Assembly (NCBI GenBank): GCA_011799875.1
Contig: CM022301.1
Span: 321,860,929 to 321,924,928, forward strand
Reading direction: 5' to 3'
From: Thinopyrum elongatum
Lineage: Eukaryota > Streptophyta > Magnoliopsida > Poales > Poaceae
Length of the DNA stretch: 64,000 nt
The first letter of the stretch is position 1. Each line of letters starts with the position of its first letter. Below the pieces are notes generated by a model. The model saw nothing but the letters and a program-made list of their open reading frames with translations. It did no database searches and was not told the DNA's origin. The translations under genes were made by a program, and so were the position numbers. Positions 60,417-64,000 of this stretch are shown here, in pieces.

Positions 60417-60868
60417 GTTGCAAAAATTGGCGGTTCCGCCACTTTTCCTTATTATCATACACGCATATTCTTATTGGACCGTGCGCGATCTTGGGTACTC
60501 CCGCCCCGCATCAATTCCTTTACCCAAATTTTAGTAGCCGTCGTACTTCAACCGTCGCCCACACTCCTCCAGCACCGACCTTATAGTAAAGTTGCAGTAG
60601 CCGAGGCATTTGAACCGTCGCCCTCCCTCGTTCACCACCATCTCCACCCACCATTACTAAAAATTTCAGTAGCCGCGGCGTATCCTTAAACACCACCCCC
60701 CCTCCACAGTCCCCCACCCGGCCCCCTCCCCCCTCGAACCCTAGCTCACCGTCGCCGCCGGCGCCGCCGCCAACCCCTGCCGATCTGCCCGTTCCTCCTA
60801 GCTTAGATAATAAAGTTCAGGTTACCCAGCGATTCCCATATCGTCGCCCCACTCCCCTGAGTTTTTAG

Positions 60869-63172
60869 ATGAGGCATGCGGTGTCCCTCCCCGCCAGATC
60901 CACATCCCCTGCTCCAGAATGTCGCAGCCTAAGCTCGACCACGTATCCCGGGGAGCCCGACGAGCGTTCGGCCACGAAGAGGTTTATCATGGCCTCTCCG
61001 GCGAACGTTGGCGAGGTGGCCGCCGTTCGCCCCGACCTGTCGATCCTGGAGCAACACGTCGCCATGGAAGCCGCCGAAGACGTTGACTACGTTGGCATGC
61101 CGAAGGCTTCATGTCAGCGGGCTAGCGTATTGTTGTATCTCGGGAAAGCTGGCTACGACATCAAGCTCGTCGACAGCGACGGCTTCACGTGAGCCATGTC
61201 ACAGGTTAAGTGGTCCATCCCCAACCCCTCTGGTTCAATCGCCGTCGATCTCTTCGACGGCCCTGCCGCTGATCTCCTCCGTCAAGCGGTCAAGGATTTG
61301 CGATCCTTGTACGCCATCGAGCCCATTTTGTCATTTCTGAAGGACACGTTCTACGGCGGCGGCTTGGGATCCTCAATTGCCAAGTCAGATCTCATAGACC
61401 ACGACCACGAGGAGGGCACCCACAAAGGTTCTTCCAAGGTGAAACAGCCCATCTGTGACATCAGAGAGCGCACCATGGGTCTGTGCTCTTCCAACTGGAA
61501 GGATCCCGTCCATGACATGTGAGGCAACATCCTATCAACAAATCTTACCTTTTCTAGCTTGCCAACCCGTACCCTTTGTTGTAGTAGCATTTGTCGTGCG
61601 GTGCTTTAACTGTGCCATGTTTAATTATTTCAGTCATGCAAAAATGTATTGTTCAATAGGGCTATGTGATGTTTAAGTATGAATTGTCCACTTCAGTTTC
61701 ACGAATGGCTATATTTGGTTGTTTATAGTGAGTAGATGCCTTGTTTATCTGTATTTGGTTGTTAGGTTGGTTGCAGTGAGCATTTTTCCAGTTATCGAGC
61801 AGATGCCTTGTTTATATGTATTTGGTTCTTAGGTTGGTTGCAGTGAGCATTTGTCCAGTTATCAAGCAGATGCCTTGTTTATCTGTATTTGCTTGTTAGG
61901 TTGGTTGCAGTGAGCATTTGTCCAGTTTTCAAGCAGATGCCTTGTTCATCTGTATTTGCTTGTTAGGTTGGTTGCAGTGAGCATTTGTCCATTTTTCAAG
62001 CATATGCCTTGTTTATCTGTATTTGCTTGTTAGGTTGGTTGCAGTGAGACTCTATCCAGTTTTCAATGGCTATATTTGGTTGTTATACTGATCATTTATG
62101 CCTTGTTTATTTCAGTCATTCACAATGTGATGTTCATTATGTGCAAGTCAGAATTGTGCCGCTCGACTATATCAGTACCAGTTTGAACGGCTATATTTGG
62201 TTCCAGTTATGCCTGGTGTAGTTAACACATGCCCTTTATTTCAGTTTTACACATTTATCCAGTGTGATGTTTAAGCATTACCTACGTTCTATTCATTTTC
62301 AACAATACCAGTTTGAATTGCAATATTTGATGGCTGTTAAGCCTGTTGTCGGTAACATTGCCTTCTATTTTATATCTGCTTTAACAGCATGTTGAAACCA
62401 ACACATTCAAGCTATCATTTGGAGATGATGTTGTTTAACCTTGCTATATTTGTTTGATGTTAAGGTTGCTGTACCTATCATGCCTTTCCACTACTTATGC
62501 AGGACAACAACGGGAGTGGCCACCATTTTCCGCCGTGGTTAGTTTCATCCCTCGGCTTGTACTCCCCCCATCGTTCCATAATGTAGTGCATATAGATCCA
62601 GGCCTGGACACTTGTTAGCTTCTAATATTGACTTGTTGCTTGTAGGTACATATGCCCTTGGCAAGGATCCACGCATCGACCCTTTTTGTGTATGGGCCAA
62701 TGAGATATTCATGAACAAGCATCAAGTGAGGAAACTGATAAGGATTATTACCAAAAAGATACGAATGGTGGCAAGCAAATTATTTGTTTATGCTCTATCC
62801 AACACAACAGTGAGCTGTAGGATGGTAACTACAAACTCTGCAGCCTTCTCTTTTTACTGCCCATAATGAGTTGTTAGACAACAATGTCTGAATCTTTTTC
62901 ATTCGCAGTGGCTCCCGAAGCAGTTCACTCAAGATTACCTCGCAAAGTACATGATTGGTGGACACGCAATGAAGGTTAAAGTATTTCATCCAGACTACAA
63001 TGAGCATCGGGAAGTCCTAATGAAGACAGTGAAGAATGGACGGGCAGCCATCACAAGGGGTTGGCCTAGAGTCGTGCGCGCATTACGCATGGAGGAGGGC
63101 ACAATATGGGCATTTCGCTTCACCTTCTCCAGCAACCAGAATGTCTTTCGCCTCTCTCTTTACAGTCTTTAG
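60869..63172 (+). pseudogene. Four-exon gene with a B3-like DNA-binding domain inside the CACTA element
   Basis: Proposed exons are 60869-61518, 62503-62537, 62646-62824 and 62909-63172. All three introns are GT-AG and keep one frame, and the protein ends at TAG 63170-63172. Exon 1 has one in-frame TGA at 61190-61192, with clear coding on both sides (KLVDSDGFT, then AMSQVKWSIPNPSG). If translation starts at the later ATG 60989 the product is 40 residues shorter. Exons 3-4 resemble a plant B3 domain: WLPKQFTQDYLAKYM, a VKVFHPD strand, RAAITRGWPRVVRALRMEEG and WAFRFTFSS fit the family pattern (lPk-F...yl, gW..fV....l..GD...F). The usual G-D before the last strand reads E-G-T. Exon 1 is unrecognised. 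A C-rich leader precedes it. It is either a captured gene decayed by one stop, or spliced or started differently. Confidence 0.6.
61736..62075 (+). repeat. 67-bp minisatellite in intron 1 of the B3-like gene
   Basis: Five units share ATGCCTTGTTTATCTGTATT, GTTAGGTTGGTTGCAGTGAG and TCCAGTT. ATGCC recurs at 61736, 61803, 61870, 61936 and 62004, so the period is 66-68 bases. Diverged half-units with CTATATTTGGTTGTTA continue on both sides (61709, 62066, 62188). Confidence 0.85.
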
Positions 63173-63379
63173 TACAACTGTGGTTCATCATTCTTTACTT
63201 GGTGCTTCTGTAGTTCTTCAGTATATGTACCTGTGCATCGAATTATGCATTCGTGGTTAAACCTATATTTGTAATAAACATGGTTGGATATGAAATAAGT
63301 GATTGCCTACTTTCAAATTCAAAACATGTGATTTTTAAATTAGGGATTAATTAGGGACTAATTAGGGATTAATTAGGGA

Positions 63380-63870
63380 TTACACTGCACACGGTTTGCG
63401 AAAGCGAAACATCTGCGATAGACGTAGAGATCAGACACGTTTCTAGGATCCACTACGTGTGCGATCAATCTCTATTGCACACATGATCAGCCAAGAAAAA
63501 ACGTGTGCGATTAACAACAGTATCGCACACAGTTCTTTCTTAATAAATGTTTGCGATAGTCACCTTATCACACACGCTTCGCAATTATGGATTGTTTGTG
63601 ATGTTGTGCACATCACAAACGTTTGGTCATAGAAGAACACGTGCGATAGGTCGATCATCCGACGCGGGTACGACGGATGAATCGTGTGGGATGTATTCAA
63701 GCTTCGCATACAGTTTTATAGCGACAACTGTGTGCGCTCTTACATCGAATCACACACAGTCGAGGAAAAGTAAATGTGTGTGATTGTCTACTTCTATAAT
63801 CGTGAACTATTTGTGATGGGTCGCGCATCGTAAATGTAGCACCACAGAATACCGACTGCGATGGCAATGC
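63380..63870 (-). repeat. Right subterminal repeats of the CACTA element
   Basis: Repeated (A/G)CGTGTGCGAT, TATCGCACAC and TTTGCGATAG motifs in both orientations over about 490 bases mirror the left array at 53650-54180. A threefold GGATTAATTAGG repeat precedes them (63345-63378). Confidence 0.7.
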
Positions 63871-64000
63871 GAGCACAAACGAGTAGGGAGTACTGTATAT
63901 GCATCAAGGCTCCCTATCCCCGACGGTTTCTGGTAGTGTGGGAAGGACCCCCCTATCGCAGTCACTCACTTGGCAACGGTTCAGAACGCCGTCGCGGAAA

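Larger units (their letters stand above)
53605..64000 (+). mobile_element. CACTA DNA transposon without visible transposase, carrying two passenger genes; right end at or beyond the window edge
   Basis: The left end CACTACTGCAGGATGC starts at 53605, inside the residual RT of element D. Subterminal repeats rich in TGTGCGAT, CATACGGTT and GATGAACTGTTTGCGAT fill 53630-54180, and the same vocabulary returns at 63380-63860. No TNP2-like transposase is visible between them. The last bases of the window, read in reverse (CGCGAC, then TGCGAT 40 bases in), mirror the left end (CGCGAC at 53626-53631). The terminus is therefore probably a few tens of bases past 64000. An alternative end at GGTAGTG 63939 has no matching 3-bp TSD. 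The interior holds the coiled-coil ORF, a 500-bp tandem array, degenerate repeats and the B3-like gene. Confidence 0.75.

Noticed and set aside
63926..63939. GGTTTCTGGTAGTG as the right terminus of the CACTA element
   Set aside because: It ends in the right pentamer, but the next bases (TGG) do not match the left flank (TAT), element D does not resume, and subterminal-like sequence continues to 64000. Kept only as an alternative.

Overview
The window is intergenic DNA from a large grass genome, almost certainly Triticeae (wheat, Aegilops, barley or rye). It consists of nested transposable elements. I see no single-copy host gene, tRNA, rRNA or CRISPR array. The Triticeae assignment rests on the BARE-1/WIS/Angela-type copia element (1,772-bp LTRs, polyprotein starting MARATVPLNF) and on several gypsy elements of the Sabrina/WHAM/Fatima type, with LTRs opening TGATACGTCTCC and a tRNA-Asp-like primer site. 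Family names are from memory and tentative; element boundaries were read from terminal sequences and target-site duplications (TSDs).

Left third (1-12313): the end of a long GC-rich LTR, then a minus-strand gypsy element (B1, 2206-12313) whose internal region is split by a complete minus-strand gypsy element (2487-9892, TSD ATAAC). Neither carries pol inside the window; each has an acidic ORF between its primer site and a long noncoding 3' half.

Middle (12314-41245): a plus-strand SIRE/Maximus-like copia element is the scaffold. Its RT domain is split by a 2.85-kb solo LTR (15500-18345). Its 3' untranslated region holds a complete minus-strand Angela-type element (19870-38913, TSD CCAAG). 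The left LTR of that element holds a complete 10.3-kb minus-strand Tat/Ogre-type gypsy element (20193-30458, TSD GCAGG), with a second RNase H and a spliced antisense gene. The copia element has lost the outer parts of both LTRs.

Right third (41246-64000): a remnant of a second B-type element (B2) abuts an older plus-strand Athila-like pol gene (D). D is split by a solo LTR (43370-44871), by a complete Sabrina-type element (C, 46483-53592, TSD TATGA), and seven bases later by a CACTA DNA transposon starting at 53605. The CACTA element runs to or just past the window end. I see no transposase in it. It carries two non-transposase, gene-like units, a 195-codon coiled-coil ORF with its own TATA box and a four-exon gene with a B3-like DNA-binding domain, separated by a 500-bp tandem array. 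This gene-carrying CACTA element is the most interesting object here.

Nearly all retroelement reading frames are broken, often by in-frame TGA or TAG codons consistent with C-to-T decay at methylated sites. No element looks autonomous on the evidence of this window.
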